A stretch of DNA of 64,000 bases from Iris pallida (lineage: Eukaryota > Streptophyta > Magnoliopsida > Asparagales > Iridaceae), in contig JANAVB010023996.1 in assembly GCA_029216955.1 (NCBI GenBank), positions 16,498,034 to 16,562,033 of the forward strand, written 5' to 3'. The position numbers were made by a program, and so were the translations under genes. Position 1 is the first letter of the stretch. Each line of letters opens with the position of its first letter. The notes under the pieces are model-generated. The model saw only the letters and a program-made list of their open reading frames with translations. It had not been told where the DNA came from and made no database searches. Below, one piece after another: positions 30,766 to 43,261 of the stretch.

Positions 30766-31187
30766 GTCGGGATCAGGTATTTTTGAGGATATCTTCGATA
30801 CGTGGCACGATAAGTTTTGGTGGAGGTGGAAAGCTTAGCCCGCGTTTCATCGGCCCTTTCGTTATCAGCGGGAGAGTCGGTGACGTGTCTTACAGGCTAG
30901 ACTTACCACCAGCATTGGTAGGAGTCCACAACGTATTTTACGTGTCACAATTGAGACGGTACGTGGCAGATCCTAGCCATGTACTTGATCATTCCGAGAT
31001 CGAGGTGGGTCCTACTCTTCGTTATCCAGAGCAGCCTGTTGAGATTCTGGATCGACGGGAGAAGGCATTGAGGAACCAGACGATACCATTGGTTCATGTC
31101 GCATGAAGGCATCATTCTCCAGGAGAGTCCACCTGGGAATGGGAGGATGAGATGCGCGAGCGATACCCTTATCTATTTGTACCCTGA
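30766..31187 (+). pseudogene. Integrase C-terminus and chromodomain-like tail, element C
   Basis: A 1-base deletion after GTCGGG (30766-30771) shifts the frame; then ISSIRGTISFGGGGKLSPRF, IGPFVISGRVGDVSYRLDLP, VHNVFYVSQLRRYVADPSHV. The tail has EILDRREKALRNQTIPLVHV, a TGA for Trp, RHHSPGESTWEWEDEMRERY and ends FVP-TGA (31185-31187). The pattern is that of chromovirus chromodomains. Confidence 0.85.
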
Positions 31188-31229
31188 GGTATGATTTCTA
31201 TCCTTCTCACCAGTTTCAGTTTCGTCTTT

Positions 31230-31267
31230 AAATTTCGAGGACGAAATTATTGTTAGGAGGGTAGACT
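31230..31267 (+). other. Polypurine tract of element C
   Basis: TTCGAGGACGAAATTATTG then TTAGGAGGGTAGACT directly before TGTAACACC. Confidence 0.85.
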
Positions 31268-33310
31268 TGTAACACCATATTTTCTGAAATTAGGGTATTT
31301 TTGAAAATTTATTATTTTTATTATTTATTAATGGCGTTTTAGGCATAATATGAATTATGGTGATTTTTAGTGTAATTAAAACCATTTTTTAAGTCATGAC
31401 TTATGACTTTGTGACTTACTAGCAAAACCTTAGTGTAAACCCTAGTTTTCCTTAACCTAGAAGTTGCCATGACCATGTGAGCCTAGCCATTGGCTTAGAA
31501 CATCAAATTAGTGATTTTTGCCAAAAGGGTATTTTGGTAATTTACTAGACTTTATTTGAGATTATGTGATTTTAATATTATTTAATTCTTGTTAAGTACC
31601 ATGATTAGTCACTAACCTATCTTACCCTAATCTAGAGGTTAGCTACTAACCTAGAAGTTAGAAGATGGAAATTTAGTCAAGGGTTAAAGTAATGGAAATA
31701 TCTTAGAATGCACTTTATGGATATTTTGCTTGAAACCCTCAAAAGTATCCCAACTTTAGCACCAAAGTCTTGCCTTCACCATGAAGGAAAGGGCAAGGAA
31801 ACCCCCCCCCATGCCATGGCCGGCCAAGGACACCCCCCCAGCCCTACACCATTCTATATAATCCCATTGCATCATTCATGATCATTTTACATGAATTTTA
31901 ATCCTAGAAAATTCTATTTTCTTCAAACACCCACAACTTGGCCATTTTTTATCTAAATTCACTCTAATCTTTTGCATTGGGACCCTACAACATCAAGGGT
32001 GCTAAGGAAGGCTAGCAATCCAGAATTTGGAAGCTTTGGGCATCACCAAGTGGAAGGAAGCACACCCCCTCCTTATTGATTTTTCCTTGGAATTGCACAA
32101 ATAGGTAAATGCCCTCAAACCTAGTTAAAACTCTGTTTTTTCTTCATAAATGCATGCATATAGGACTACCCTAACTATGGGTCAAGTTTGGTGAAAATTA
32201 GAGTTGGTTTGGTGTCCGTATCGGACACGTATCCTAGCCTATAAACCCTTATTTGGTGAAATGCCACAAAGGATCTGATTTTATTAAAATGTAAAACAAA
32301 TTACATGATCATGTAGCCCTAGACTTGCTGATCACGAATGACTGAGCACATTTTCGTGCTGTGTCCGTGTCCAAAATAGACACGAACTCACTGCACGAGC
32401 ACGCGCGCGTATGCCCTGCTACCACACCCTTCGTGCTCACTGCACAGAGCACCAGGACACGTGAAATTTGACTTGGACACGGGGAAAATGTTTGCGAGCA
32501 TGCCCCCTGAGTTTCGTGTCGTGCCGTGTCGTGTCGAGTGAGAAATCTCACTCGTACTGGACACTTACTGACTGTGCACACGCGCGCGGGGGCCAACTTC
32601 GCGCGTGTCGTGTCGCACGGACACGACACTTGGGCACCTCATGGTGACACGAGCGTGTAGCCCATCATGTGGCATACACGAGGACACGAGCACGAGATGT
32701 GTCGTGTCCTGTGTCACGAGCACGAGGCGCTCGATCGCGTGCACGACGCTGTGTACGCGTGTGTGTGTATCTGTGTTACCCGATTTGGGTTCTGCGAGTG
32801 TGGACACTTCAAATCGTGTCGTGGTGTCGTGTCAGGCCCCCTAGACACTAGAGGACACTTGGGGCATCAGTTACCAACCTTTAGGTTCGAGCCTTAGCTC
32901 GGTTTTGTGTGTGTACATGGGTTTACCATGTTTACCTATGCACAGTGCTATTATTCCAGAATTTGGGATATTCCCAGTTTTTTGAATTCGAATTTCAAAA
33001 CATATTTTGTTATGATTTATATATTTATATGTGTATTTTTAGTGTATGAATACGTAGTATATATGTATGTGTGTGTGTAGGTGAGATTTGAGGATATGTA
33101 GTGGTGTATATATGTAGTTGCATATATATATACATATATATGTATATGTGCACTGTGTTGTGTGTGTTTGGGGACTGAATTCATGTTCCAGAAATATGGA
33201 ACACACCCCCCTCCCCTTCCTGTGTGTCCTGTCCCTCTCTCTCACTGTTCACTCTCTCTCTCTCACTCTAATTCTCTCTCTCACTTCCCTCTCTCTATAT
33301 ATATATATGT

Positions 33311-33382
<72 letters not shown>

Positions 33383-33606
33383 GTATTAGAATTATATATA
33401 TTGTGTCTATATATAGATACCTAGGGTATATGGATATTACATAGGCTATAGGCCTATATGTGGTTGTTGTATGTGTATATATATATATATATAAGGTTAT
33501 TTATATATATGTGTGTGTATATATATATATATTGTATAGAGATGAAAACGTAAGTCACTAGCCTATGGCCTAAGTGATTAGCCTATGGCATTGGGGCTAA
33601 CTCAAA

Positions 33607-33848
33607 TTGACCTAATGACCTAAACACCTACTAGTTGGCCCTTGTTGACTAAGGGTTGACCAAAGTCATCCTTAGGTCAAATTTGACCTAGTTAACCTAG
33701 AATTGACTAGGAATGACCTAAAATAACTAGTTTAACTAGTTTGACTAGAACCCTAACTAGTTTGACTAGTGTTGACCTAACTTTGACTAGTTTGACTTTA
33801 GAGTTGACCAGAGTTGACCAAGAGTTGACTTTTGACCAGATTGACCTA
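33607..33848 (+). promoter_or_regulatory. W-box array in C 3' LTR
   Basis: Same array as 24607-24848 with a few substitutions (for example GTCATCC for GTCAACC). Confidence 0.5.
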
Positions 33849-34563
33849 GAATCATGTAGTATGCATAGTAGACTTTATTTTTACTATTTAGAATACATTG
33901 TGACTTGTGTTGCTCTGATCAGGAGCCAGACACCTCTCCTCAGACAGCATATTCTCTACAGATATTCATACAGCAGGCGAGTACATTCTCTGACTGTTTC
34001 ATACTTGTTCAGGCTTTACTTTTCGCTCTAGATTACTTTACTTGATGCTGTCACATTGGTAACACGGATTGGTACTATATGGATCTTTACATGAGATGTT
34101 AACCCTCTCGGGAGCATCGGGTACTTCATGTTACGTGTGTTTCACTATCATCATGTACTCCTATGCTTCCATCATTCATGTGTACTCATGTGATCATGTA
34201 CTCTCATGATTCACTGAGCCCTCATGTATAACTTCACGTATACTCATTTATGAGCCTCATGTGAAGTAATCATGTATAATAACGTAACTTGTCTAGATCC
34301 TTGTGTATTGATTGGGGAAACGGGGGAGTAGAAGTAGACATGTGAATAATTCCAAAGTAGTGTAATCATGTGCAAACTCAGTAGTATAATCATGTATAAA
34401 TTCTAGCCATTCACATGCCTATCTTGTACTCTACATCACTAGTCACTTACAGTTCTCTATATACAGTAGATATTTTCTTACAGCTATCTATTTACAGCGT
34501 ATATTTCCTTTCAGCATTTCCTGTATCTTACTCTATTGCCTGTATCGTATTTCCTAACTTGAT

Positions 34564-34743
34564 ATGAACTGTGTGAGATGTATTGTGCTTGTTCTTGTCC
34601 TGCCTGGACCTGTTGAAAATATTACAGAGGATGAGGACGAGGCATGGGTGACTACATATTATGGAGCAGGACTAGATGACACTTGCGTTGAGGACCCTCA
34701 GTAGGATCCACCTGCAGCTGAGGATGTTGCTCCAGTAGTCTAG
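34564..34743 (+). pseudogene. Small LTR reading frame of C 3' LTR, with a stop
   Basis: Counterpart of 25566-25745. CAG to TAG at 34702-34704 cuts the acidic tail at DPQ. Elsewhere the tail differs by one Ile/Val change, while the upstream part has at least five amino-acid changes, as expected if only the tail was ever coding. Confidence 0.5.
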
Positions 34744-35134
34744 ACCAGTTTAGCTAGACAGTCTTTTCTACATTACTTTTTGTCTCACATTTTGAGTTGT
34801 ATTTTGAGATGTGGAGATGTATAGACTCTTAGACTTATTGTATTATGAGTTGACATTCTGGATGTTATGTATCCTAGACACTTAGACTTATTTCATCTAT
34901 GCTATTGTTCTCCTTGAGTTACTATCTATCTATCTGTCTTTCATCTTCTACCTTAGATGTGATTAAGACTGTATATTGTGATGTCACCTCCATTCGGAGA
35001 GTATAAACTGTACAGGTACCTTTATATTGTTAGATGATTGACCTAGGACAGCGTTCTACCGCCGACACTGTGGCGTAGGCTGGACGTACCCATGTCTCGT
35101 GCCCTTACTCTAGGGTGCGGGTCGTGACACTAAG

Positions 35135-35700
35135 TGGGAGAGAAAATTTATTTAGTATAAATCCCTTGGTCTCTATTACTGGTTTTAGGAGATGTAATTA
35201 TATTTGCGTGTTGGCTTTAGTGCCTTTCTCCATATTGGATGAGTATAATTATGGATCACCATTACAAACTTCTTTAGGGATAATTATAGAAAGTTACCTA
35301 ATATGTGTTCACTTCTCCATCGGAAGGAACTCATTACAAGATAATAGACTTAGTATTAAGTAATGGTATACACTTAGATACAAATAATGGTATCCTTTCC
35401 ATCGGAGTCACTGCTATTATTTGTATGACCAGACAAGACTAACAACTTAATTTTATTTGTCATAAAGTTATGTTGACATGATAGTAAAATTAGTAGAAAA
35501 AACCTACTTGAACAAACTTAAATTTGTATACGTCCACACTATCGTGTCATGCTAAATTTATGGTGTTCAAGGTGTTGGTGAATTTCTTATATTGTTTTGA
35601 GGGAATCAATATTTAATTAATTCAAAAGTTTTTTGACCTATATAATTTTTATTTATGTGATTCTCAAGATTTCAAAAAAGGGTTCTTTTAGCCACTAACG
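35135..35700 (+). other. Leader of element B between LTR region and gag
   Basis: AT-rich. No primer-binding site of TGGTATCAGAGC type is visible. ORF of 82 codons (35115-35363) spans the C/B junction and is not a gene. Confidence 0.55.
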
Positions 35701-36543
35701 GTGATTCTTAAAGAAAATAAACTTACTAGACCTAATTATATTGACAGGAAACATAATTTGGACATTATCCTAACTACTGAAGAGTACAAATATGTACTCA
35801 ATGTGGAAGGCCCACCTAAGCCTGATGCTAATTCTGATGAAGAGATCAAAGAGACTTATAAGAAGTGGATAAAGGCAGATAAGATGGCACAATATTACAT
35901 TCTGGCATCTATGTCAAATGTACTACAATATCAGCATCAGCCTATGGCCACAGCTTATGTTATGATGTATAACCTCAAGGAACCCTTCAAACATTAGAGT
36001 AAAGCAGCTAGGCAGTTTTCTATGAAGTGTTTGATTAATACAAAAATGGCTGAAGGTACGCTAGTAAGGGATCATGTTCACAAGATGATTGGTCATCTGA
36101 ATGAGATGGAGATCCTTGGAGCTGAAATTGATGGAGAATCCCAGGTCAATATTATTTTCGGGACTCTACCTAAAAGTTTTGACAATCTTTGACTTAACTA
36201 CAACATGAACAAAAGGTTGTATAGTTTGGCAGAATGTGCAAAAGAGCTACAAGATGCTGAAGCTCCCTTTAGGCAGAGTGGTCATATTTATGTTTCTGAA
36301 AAGCCTTTTACTTCTAAGCCAAAAGAAGGTAAGAAGAAGAATAACATTCAGAAACAAGCAAACTCAGAAAAGTAGGGCATGGGACCTCAAGGTGCTGTGA
36401 AAAAGCCGAAAGGCAAGTGTTTCAAGTGCAAAGGGTCCGGACATTGGAAGAGTGACTGTCCACTTCTCAAACAAGGGAAGAAAGAAGGTATATCTCATTT
36501 ACTAGTAGTTGAAACATGTTTAGCGGTGTTATCTATCGGCACC
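35701..36543 (+). pseudogene. gag: gag pseudogene of element B (copia)
   Basis: KRKH-type copia Gag: LDIILTTEEYKYVLNVEGPP, IKADKMAQYYILASMSNVLQ, YNLKEPF, TLVRDHVHKMIGHLNEMEIL. Zinc knuckle CFKCKGSGHWKSDC at 36418-36459. TAG at 35996-35998, TGA in FDNL*LNYNMN and TAG in SEK*GMG interrupt one frame. Start codon not clear: the frame opens before 35701 without an ATG. Confidence 0.85.
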
Positions 36544-37730
36544 TGATGTGTAGATACAGGAGCCACTAATCATGTCTGTAATACATTGCAGGGGTTCGAG
36601 AAAACGAGGCGGCTCAGTGATGGAGAGATATGCTTGTTCATGGGTGATGCTACAAAAGTAGTGGTCGTTGCAATAGGAGATGTTACTTTATCTTTTGATA
36701 GAAATAAGTCTTTGATATTGAGAGATTGTCTATATGCACCTTCACTTAGAAGAAATTTAGTTTCTGTTTCTATGTTAGTTAAGGATGGATATTCAGTTTA
36801 TTTTAATGACAATATTGTTATTAGAAAGAATAAACATTTTATCTGTTCTAGTGTATTAGTTGATAATCTATATGTCATTAGTCATATTTTGCCCACAATA
36901 AAACTTATGGAAATGAATAATATATCATCTAACTTAAATAAGAGAAAAGAACCTTCTTGTATGAACCAAACATATCTATGGCACTTGTGATTGGGGCATA
37001 TTATGAAGGATTCAAAGACTTGTTGAAGATGGACCTTTGAGTTCATTGGAAGTGGAGGCACTACCAATATGTGAATCCTGCTTAAAAGGTAAAATGACTA
37101 AAAGGCCTTTTACGACGAAGGGGTATAGGGCCAAGATTTATTGGAATTGGTTCATTTTGATTGTGTGGACCCATGACTATCCAGGCTAGAGGTGGCTTTG
37201 AATATTTTATCACGTTTATTGACGATTATTCAAGGTATAGATACATTTATTTGACGCGCCGTAAGTCTGAGTGCTTTGAGAAATTCAAAGAGTACAAGGC
37301 TGAAACGGAAAAATGTTATGGAAAATATATCAAGTCATTATGTTCAGATTGTGGTGGCAAGTACCTTTTTGGTGAGTTTAGAGATTATTTATTAGAGGGT
37401 GGGATTATATCCCCAGCAGAATGGTGTAGACGAAAGAAAAAAAAGAACTCTTATGGAGATGGTTAGATCAATGATGAGTTATTCGGATTTACCAGATTCG
37501 TTTTGGGGATAGGCCTTAGAGACTGCAGCTTATATTTTGAACTTGGTTCCTTCTAAGTTAGTACCTCTTACTCCCACAGAGCTGTAGATTGGGCATAAGC
37601 CTCGTATGAAACATGTTCAAATTTGGGGTAGTTCAGCACATGTACTGAATGGAAAAGCAGATAAGTTAGAAGCTCGTACAGAAGTACGCTTGTTTGTAGT
37701 CTATCCAAGAAGAACGAAAGAAGATTTATT
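36544..37730 (+). pseudogene. Protease and integrase (N-terminal and core) of element B
   Basis: TGA (for Trp) then CVDTGATNHVCNT, the copia protease site with DTGA at 36553-36564. Pre-IN: LYAPSLRRNLVSVSMLVKDG, LWHL-stop-LGHI (WHLRLGHI, Arg to TGA), ALPICESCLKGKMTKRPF zinc part with frame slips. Core: GPMTIQARGGFEYFITFIDD, YSRYRYIYL, KSLCSDCGGKYLFGEF (DRGGEY in active copies), LETAAYILNLVPSKLVPLTP. Ends at EDL where solo LTR F entered (TSD ttatt). Confidence 0.85.
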
Positions 37731-38199
37731 TGTATCATCTGCCAACCCGATTAGAACTTTAGGGATTTTTTTTAATTTTATTTGATTAGATTATGGTTGA
37801 TTTCTGTGATCATAGGATGTCATGACTAAGCCCATAGGTGAGTTCGGACCATCTTATGGTTATATGGCCTATAGGTAGGTTATATAAACATTCTATAACT
37901 ATTATATAGTTTACTATGATTTTTAGACATTTTAGATAATTTTTAAATATTTATTTTGTGAAAATTTATATATTTTATTGACTTTCATGATTACCATATG
38001 GCTATTCGGAGTTATTTTTGGACCCAGTATTATATTTAGGCTCTACTAGGTTATAAATATTTTCTAGAATATTCTAGGATTTTTTTGGATTTTTTAAAAA
38101 ATTTTGAAATTTTTAGATAATTAAAACGTATATAATTTATATTTTATAGGCTTTTGAAATTTACTGTGAGGTCACACGATGATATTTTGGGTTAAAATA

Positions 38200-38346
38200 T
38201 TTTATTTAGATTCTAGACACAGGGAAATATTTTCTAGAATTTTCTAAAAAATTTCTAGAATTTTTTGGAATTTATTTTGATTCTAGACACGATGATAATT
38301 AAAATATTTTATTTAGATTCTAGACACTTAGATTCTAGACACTTAG
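38200..38346 (+). repeat. Short GATTCTAGACAC repeats in solo LTR F
   Basis: GATTCTAGACAC occurs four times, two of them in tandem as TTAGATTCTAGACAC. Confidence 0.8.
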
Positions 38347-39675
38347 AAATATTTTTAGAATATATTTTTATTTACGAATATTTTGCTTCTGAATTTCTGG
38401 GGAATTATTTTTGTGTTGCTTGTCCAAAACTTGACACGTCATACGGTTTTCGAGATCCCGAGAGATCCTGAACTCCGATTCCCGATCCGTTATAGGTTTT
38501 GGAAAGCGAACACGACGATCTTCGACATATAATTTTTCCAGAATTTTAGAGTTTAGTTTTCTATTTTATTTATTAAGTTAAACTCAAATTTGATCGGTAA
38601 ATCACCGTTTTGGTCACGGTTAGCCATAACGGTTATATCTTTTGACCAAAGCGTGATTTTGTGGCACGTTCAATTCCGGTGCACTCGTGGCACTGAAATC
38701 TACCAAGTTGCACTTTCCAAATCTCGAGTTCTTGTTGTTTGACTAGATAGTCAATGACACGTCTCGATTTGCATGACATGGTTTCCAAAATTGGAAACAT
38801 GACTTTTTATGGCCAAACTTCCTTGTTTATATTATATTCAAATTTATATTAGGTTAAATTAGGTTTTTAGATGATTTATTCCAGAATTAAATAGAATTAG
38901 TTATGATAAAACATTAGCCACTTTCTAGGGTTTTTAGAGTGGGATTTTCATAATCTAACTTATGATTATTTATGTGATGGGGTAGATCGGTCTACGACGT
39001 TTGAGTTGTGACTTCATCATCTAGCATAGCAAGGCAAGTATCACTATTACCTATGTTACCTTTATTTTATGTTGCATGTTATTCTTTTCCTTAAACTGTT
39101 AGTCTTATCGTTTCTATTGTTGTGCACAAGAGTTATACTTAATATCATGGTCATACATATTCACTTACTGCATTCGTCCAATAGTTAATGTTCAATGTTT
39201 ATTGTTTAAAGTTAAAGTTAATGTTAAAGTGATCATGTTTACTTGTGAGAGAGTCGGGAGGAGGAATTCAACTAGTATGCATTTGGTCTACGCAATGTAC
39301 AAGTTTTTTCCAATGTCAATGTTAATAGCAGTCATTGCACGAAACGTACCGACTGCCAGATGTCCTAACCCGTCCAGATGTGGAACACTTGTATTCTAAA
39401 ACACACAGTACATGTGATTTGATTCGTGTTGACATATTTTTCAGTGGTTTGTCTTATATTCGTCGTTCTCTTATATTGTCTTCGTGTCTTAATTATACCT
39501 TCAACTGTTCCATGTCATAATTGTAGTCTCAACTGTTTTCCAATATATAGTAGTCACTTTGGTATCATATTATATTCAACCTTTCCTTATTGCTGTTCTG
39601 TATGCTTGTATATTATATTGTGTAGTGTAGTGTTATGGTGATCTTGCTCCAATCCTGACTGGATAACTGTTTTTA

Positions 39676-39771
39676 GCTTTAGATAACGTGGTTAGCCCCG
39701 AGGTTTATGGTGTGTATCTTGGTGACACTGACGTTACCTATGTGCCGGTTGCTTCTTCTGATGTAGAGTAA
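39676..39771 (+). other. Acidic LTR reading frame (candidate coding exon), solo LTR F
   Basis: From G|CT after CTGTTTTTAG (39676): LDNVVSPEVYGVYLGDTDVT, then YVPVASSDVE and TAA (39769-39771). VYGVYLGDT corresponds to YYGAGLDDT of C; junction phase is the same. Confidence 0.5.
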
Positions 39772-40081
39772 CATATTTCTTTCGCATGCTTTTTCATATT
39801 ATTTTTAGCTAGTAAGCTTAGTGACCTTTAGTTTCAGTTGTTTATATTTATTTTAGCAGGTTTGTTCGCGAGACTATTTTGAGTTGCAGTGGATCTTTCT
39901 TTAAATTATTTATTAAGACTTGAGTTTAGTCTTTCGTTATAACTTAGTTGTGGATGATAAACGCAAACTGTGTACTTATATGGATAATACTTATCATAGA
40001 CAGTGTACTACCACTGACACTATGACGTAGGCTGGGCTTGGACACGTACTCGTATTCCAAAAGCGGGTGCGGGTCGTGACA

Positions 40082-40455
40082 TTATTTTATAGTCCTAAGG
40101 ATCAGAAGGTCATTGTTAGTACTAATGCCCTATTCTTAGAGGAAGACTATATGATAAACCATAAACCAACAAGTAGAGTTGTTCTAGAAGAACTGAGAGG
40201 TGAGACACCAAGTACTTCAGTACCAATAGTACAAGAGGATGAACTACAAGTAACTACACAACGTGTCACAAATGTTACATCACAACCGATAGTGTCTCGT
40301 CGTAATGAGAGGAACCTGATAGATATAAGTTCTTGGGAGAGTCGTCAGACTTCGTCCATGAGGAACAAGATTATGATCCTTGTACCTACAACGAAGCACT
40401 CCAAGATAAAGATGCAGAGTCTTGGCAAAATGCAATGATATCTGAAATATAATTT
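40082..40455 (+). pseudogene. Integrase C-terminus and linker of element B
   Basis: FYSPKDQKVIVSTNALFLEE, DYMINHKPTSRVVLEELRGE, then a Thr/Ser/Val-rich linker typical between copia IN and RT, ending with frame changes near 40330 and 40437. Confidence 0.8.
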
Positions 40456-41608
40456 ATGTATTCCAATCAGGTGTGGGAGCTTGTAGAACCACCCGTTGGT
40501 GTAAAAGCCATTGGATTCAAGTGGGTCTATAAGAGAAAAAGAGGATCAGACGGTAAGGTTGAAACCTTTAAAGCTCGGCTTGTTGCAAATGGTTTTACTC
40601 AAATGAAGGGTATCGATTATGAGGAAACCTTTTCGCTAGTAGCTATGCTTAAGTTTATCCAGATTCTTTTATCTATTACAGCTCATCTCAATTATGAGCT
40701 TTGGCAAATGGATGTCAAGACAGCTTTCCTTAATGGAAGTCTTGAGGAAGATATCTATATGAAGCAACCAGACGGGTTGATTGAAAAGGGCCAATAACAT
40801 CATGTTTGTAAGCTCAAAAAGTCCATTTATGGACTTAAGCAAGCTTCCAGATCTTAGAACATATATTTTGATCAGGTGATAAAATCCTATGGATTTGATC
40901 AATGTTAGGATGAATCATGTGTATACAGAAAGTATGACAGAAATGTGGTGGTATTCCTAGTACTTTACGTATATGACATCTTTCTCATTGGAAATAATAT
41001 GAATGTGTTATCTGATGCAAGGGTATGGTTATCCAAACAGTTTGATATGAAGGACTTGGGAGAAGTAGGTCACATCCTTGGGATCAAAGTTCTACGAGAT
41101 CGTAAGAAAAGGATGTTGGGCTTATCCCAAGCTTCTTATATCGATACTACACTAACTCATTTTAGCATGCAAAATTCTAAGAAAGATTTCTTACCTTTTA
41201 GGCATGGAATTGCTCTATCAAAGAAGCAGTGTCCGAGGACACCTAAAGTGATAGAGAACATGAAAGTAGTTTCTTATACTTCAGTAGTAGGAAGCTTAAT
41301 GTATGCAATGCTATGTACGAGACCAGACATCTGCTTTACCGTTGGTATGGTCAGCAGATATCAGTCTAACCCAGGACAAGAGCACTGGACTATCGTAAAG
41401 CATATTTTGAAGTACCTGAAAAGGACTAAAGAGTATATGCTAGTTTACCAGCAAGATAGTTTAGTTCCCTTGGGGTATATAGACTCAGATTTTTAGTCAG
41501 ATAGGGATTCCAAGAAATCTACCTCAAGTTATGTATTTACTTTGGGAGGTAGAGCCATTGGGTGGAGGAGTATCAAGCAAAAATGTATTGCTGATTCCAC
41601 CATGGAAG
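40456..41608 (+). pseudogene. Reverse transcriptase and first part of RNase H of element B
   Basis: RT: NQVWELVEPPVGVKAIGFKW, KARLVANGFTQMKGIDYEET, WQMDVKTAFLNGSLEEDIYM, SIYGLKQASRS, then VLYVYDIFLIGNN where YVDD is expected (second-position Asp replaced: YVYD). Next [71 protein letters not shown] entered at the TMEV codon region (TSD ggaag 41604-41608); the frame resumes at 60462. Confidence 0.88.
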
Positions 41609-42702
41609 TGTAGGAACAAAATTGTAAAGCAGAATACTTTAGAGGGGGTGAATAGAGTAGGCAGCAAAATATTGCTAATTAAAAACTCGTTAGCAGTTAG
41701 ATCACAGATATAAAAATAATCACAAAATAAATGACAGTAATAAAAGAGTGATCAGAAGGCGAACGCAAACACCGAGATTTATACTAGTTTCTCTCTTGTG
41801 AGGACTAGTCCAGTCGGAAGAACTCTGGCTTCCAGTTGAATACACTATTGGAAAATCCCACAAGTTTTCATACGAAGTCCTTGTAACTTCTACAGACGCG
41901 AGCTTTGATATGAAGAACTCGACCAACTTCAATTGTGAAGAGTCAATCTTCAATCAAGCCTCTGATTACAATCGCTCTGAAACTTCTAGACCGCACCGCA
42001 CCGGCAAATCGACTAGAGGATTGTAACTGGCTTGGGATTTGAAAATGGAAGCTTTTTAGAACTCTTTGAAAGAAATGTAAGCTTTAGAAGAGAAGAGACT
42101 AAAAGTGAATTAGTGACTTGAAATGATCGAAATCCTTCTCTATTTATAGTTTTTCCAAAGGCAGAACTCTGACAGAATTTTGGCAGAATTCGGACAGAAC
42201 TCTTTGTAACCAACCGCAATTGAAGGGAGACCAAGTTCAAAATCAAACGTTCACATAACGTTCAACTTGGCCGAACTCTGGCCGAACTATGGCCAAACTC
42301 TGGTCGAGTTCTGTTAGGGTTAGGTCAGTTGGTTATGTAAAAAAATAAATTTTGGCTTTTTGAAAAGTCCTTCAGAAGATTTTTGTAAAAATAGGTATTT
42401 TCAAAAATATAAGTTATTTTTAAAGAGATAGGTCAGTTTTGAAAAACGTTTTTGGATAGCCTATTTGCCAGTACGACTTGGTGTACAATGTATTCCTAGA
42501 CTCAATAAAATGAAAAATTATATTGCTTTGAAGAGAATACATTCTGAGTGACAAACAGCTTCGGTCTTGAATGCAGTAGATATCTATCTTTGATCGGTGT
42601 CCAAAACGTCGTTAGTAAACATCTGAATTGACTTGTATTTATATCGAGACAGAGTTTGATCACTTATTAAAATCAGGTTTCACCATGACCAATGGGCCAA
42701 CA
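41609..42702 (-). repeat. 3' LTR of element G
   Basis: 1094 bases, TGTTGGCCC...CCTACA on the minus strand. Holds clusters of GAACTCTGGCCGAACT-like repeats at 42170-42205 and 42270-42320. Confidence 0.94.
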
Positions 42703-42720
42703 ATCTCCCCCATTTTGATA
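42703..42720 (-). other. Polypurine tract of element G
   Basis: Minus strand ATCAAAATGGGGGAGAT directly before the LTR. Confidence 0.85.
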
Positions 42721-43261
42721 ATTGACAAACCTTGACTGATATAACATCTTGGTTTTGATCAATTCAAAAGTATACCGAAAGTACCGAGAGATAAATGAAA
42801 AAAATTGTTCATAACCTGTATTCATGAAGATGTTAGATCTTATTTCTCTTCCGTTGTCACTTATCAAAATAATTACAAAAGAGGAAGCTCCCCCGCAATA
42901 AATGCATAAGTAAAAAGAAGTGAAGAAACACAATAAAAAATATAATAAGAACATTCATCACAGGTATGGTATAAACATTGACAGAAAAATAAAATAAATA
43001 GATAAGGTATAAACAACACAGGCATGGTATTTGGCACAGGCAGTTTATATGAAGCAAAAAAGGAAGATAATGCTATAAAGCTGAAAAATGCTAAGCTGAA
43101 TAATAAACTAAAGTTAAATATATGCCAAACTGAGGCATAAGAACATGTCTATGAAAAGTCACAAATCATATCCAAAATAAAGTGTACTGATAATATTTTG
43201 GAATGTCGAAGCATTTCCAAGTAAACATAAGACAAAATAGATAGTCTCAAAAAGTAATATC
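42721..43261 (-). other. Spacer between extra ORF and 3' LTR of G
   Basis: AT-rich; contains further purine runs (about 42790-42800 and 42880-42920). No gene seen. Confidence 0.5.

Larger units (their letters stand above)
12647..35129 (+). mobile_element. Element C: Ty3/gypsy chromovirus (Tekay/Del-like) with 3.86 kb LTRs
   Basis: Starts TGTAACACC, ends GTCGTGACA; TSD ctaag at 12642-12646 and 35130-35134. The 5' LTR is 12647-14558 plus 24179-26131 (3865 bases, split by D); the 3' LTR is 31268-35129 (3862 bases). The interior, 26132-31267, encodes Gag, PR, RT, RNase H, IN and a chromodomain-like tail in one frame broken by stops. It is the most complete gypsy copy in the window, but its RT active site is mutated. 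Confidence 0.95.
31268..35129 (+). repeat. 3' LTR of element C
   Basis: Full-length uninterrupted LTR (3862 bases), a template for reading the split 5' copy. Contains the TATA-like site (31853), CACGA block (32330-32850), TA/CT repeats (33235-33380), W-box array, donor (33977), acidic frame and hairpin (35060-35075). Confidence 0.96.
37731..40081 (+). mobile_element. Solo LTR F (gypsy type) in integrase of B
   Basis: Starts TGTATCATCTGCC, ends GGGTGCGGGTCGTGACA; TSD ttatt at 37726-37730 and 40082-40086. Removing LTR and one TSD restores B's frame (EDL|FYSPKDQK). Inside: AT-rich start, repeated GATTCTAGACAC units at 38210-38340, donor-like AAG|GCAAGTATC after 39033, CCTGACTGGATAAC then TTTTTAG| (39676), an acidic frame and a decayed hairpin (about 40008). 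Confidence 0.92.

Noticed and set aside
35701..37730. B as a host gene family
   Set aside because: DTGA protease, zinc knuckle, IN and RT in copia order, LTRs and TSD show a retrotransposon.
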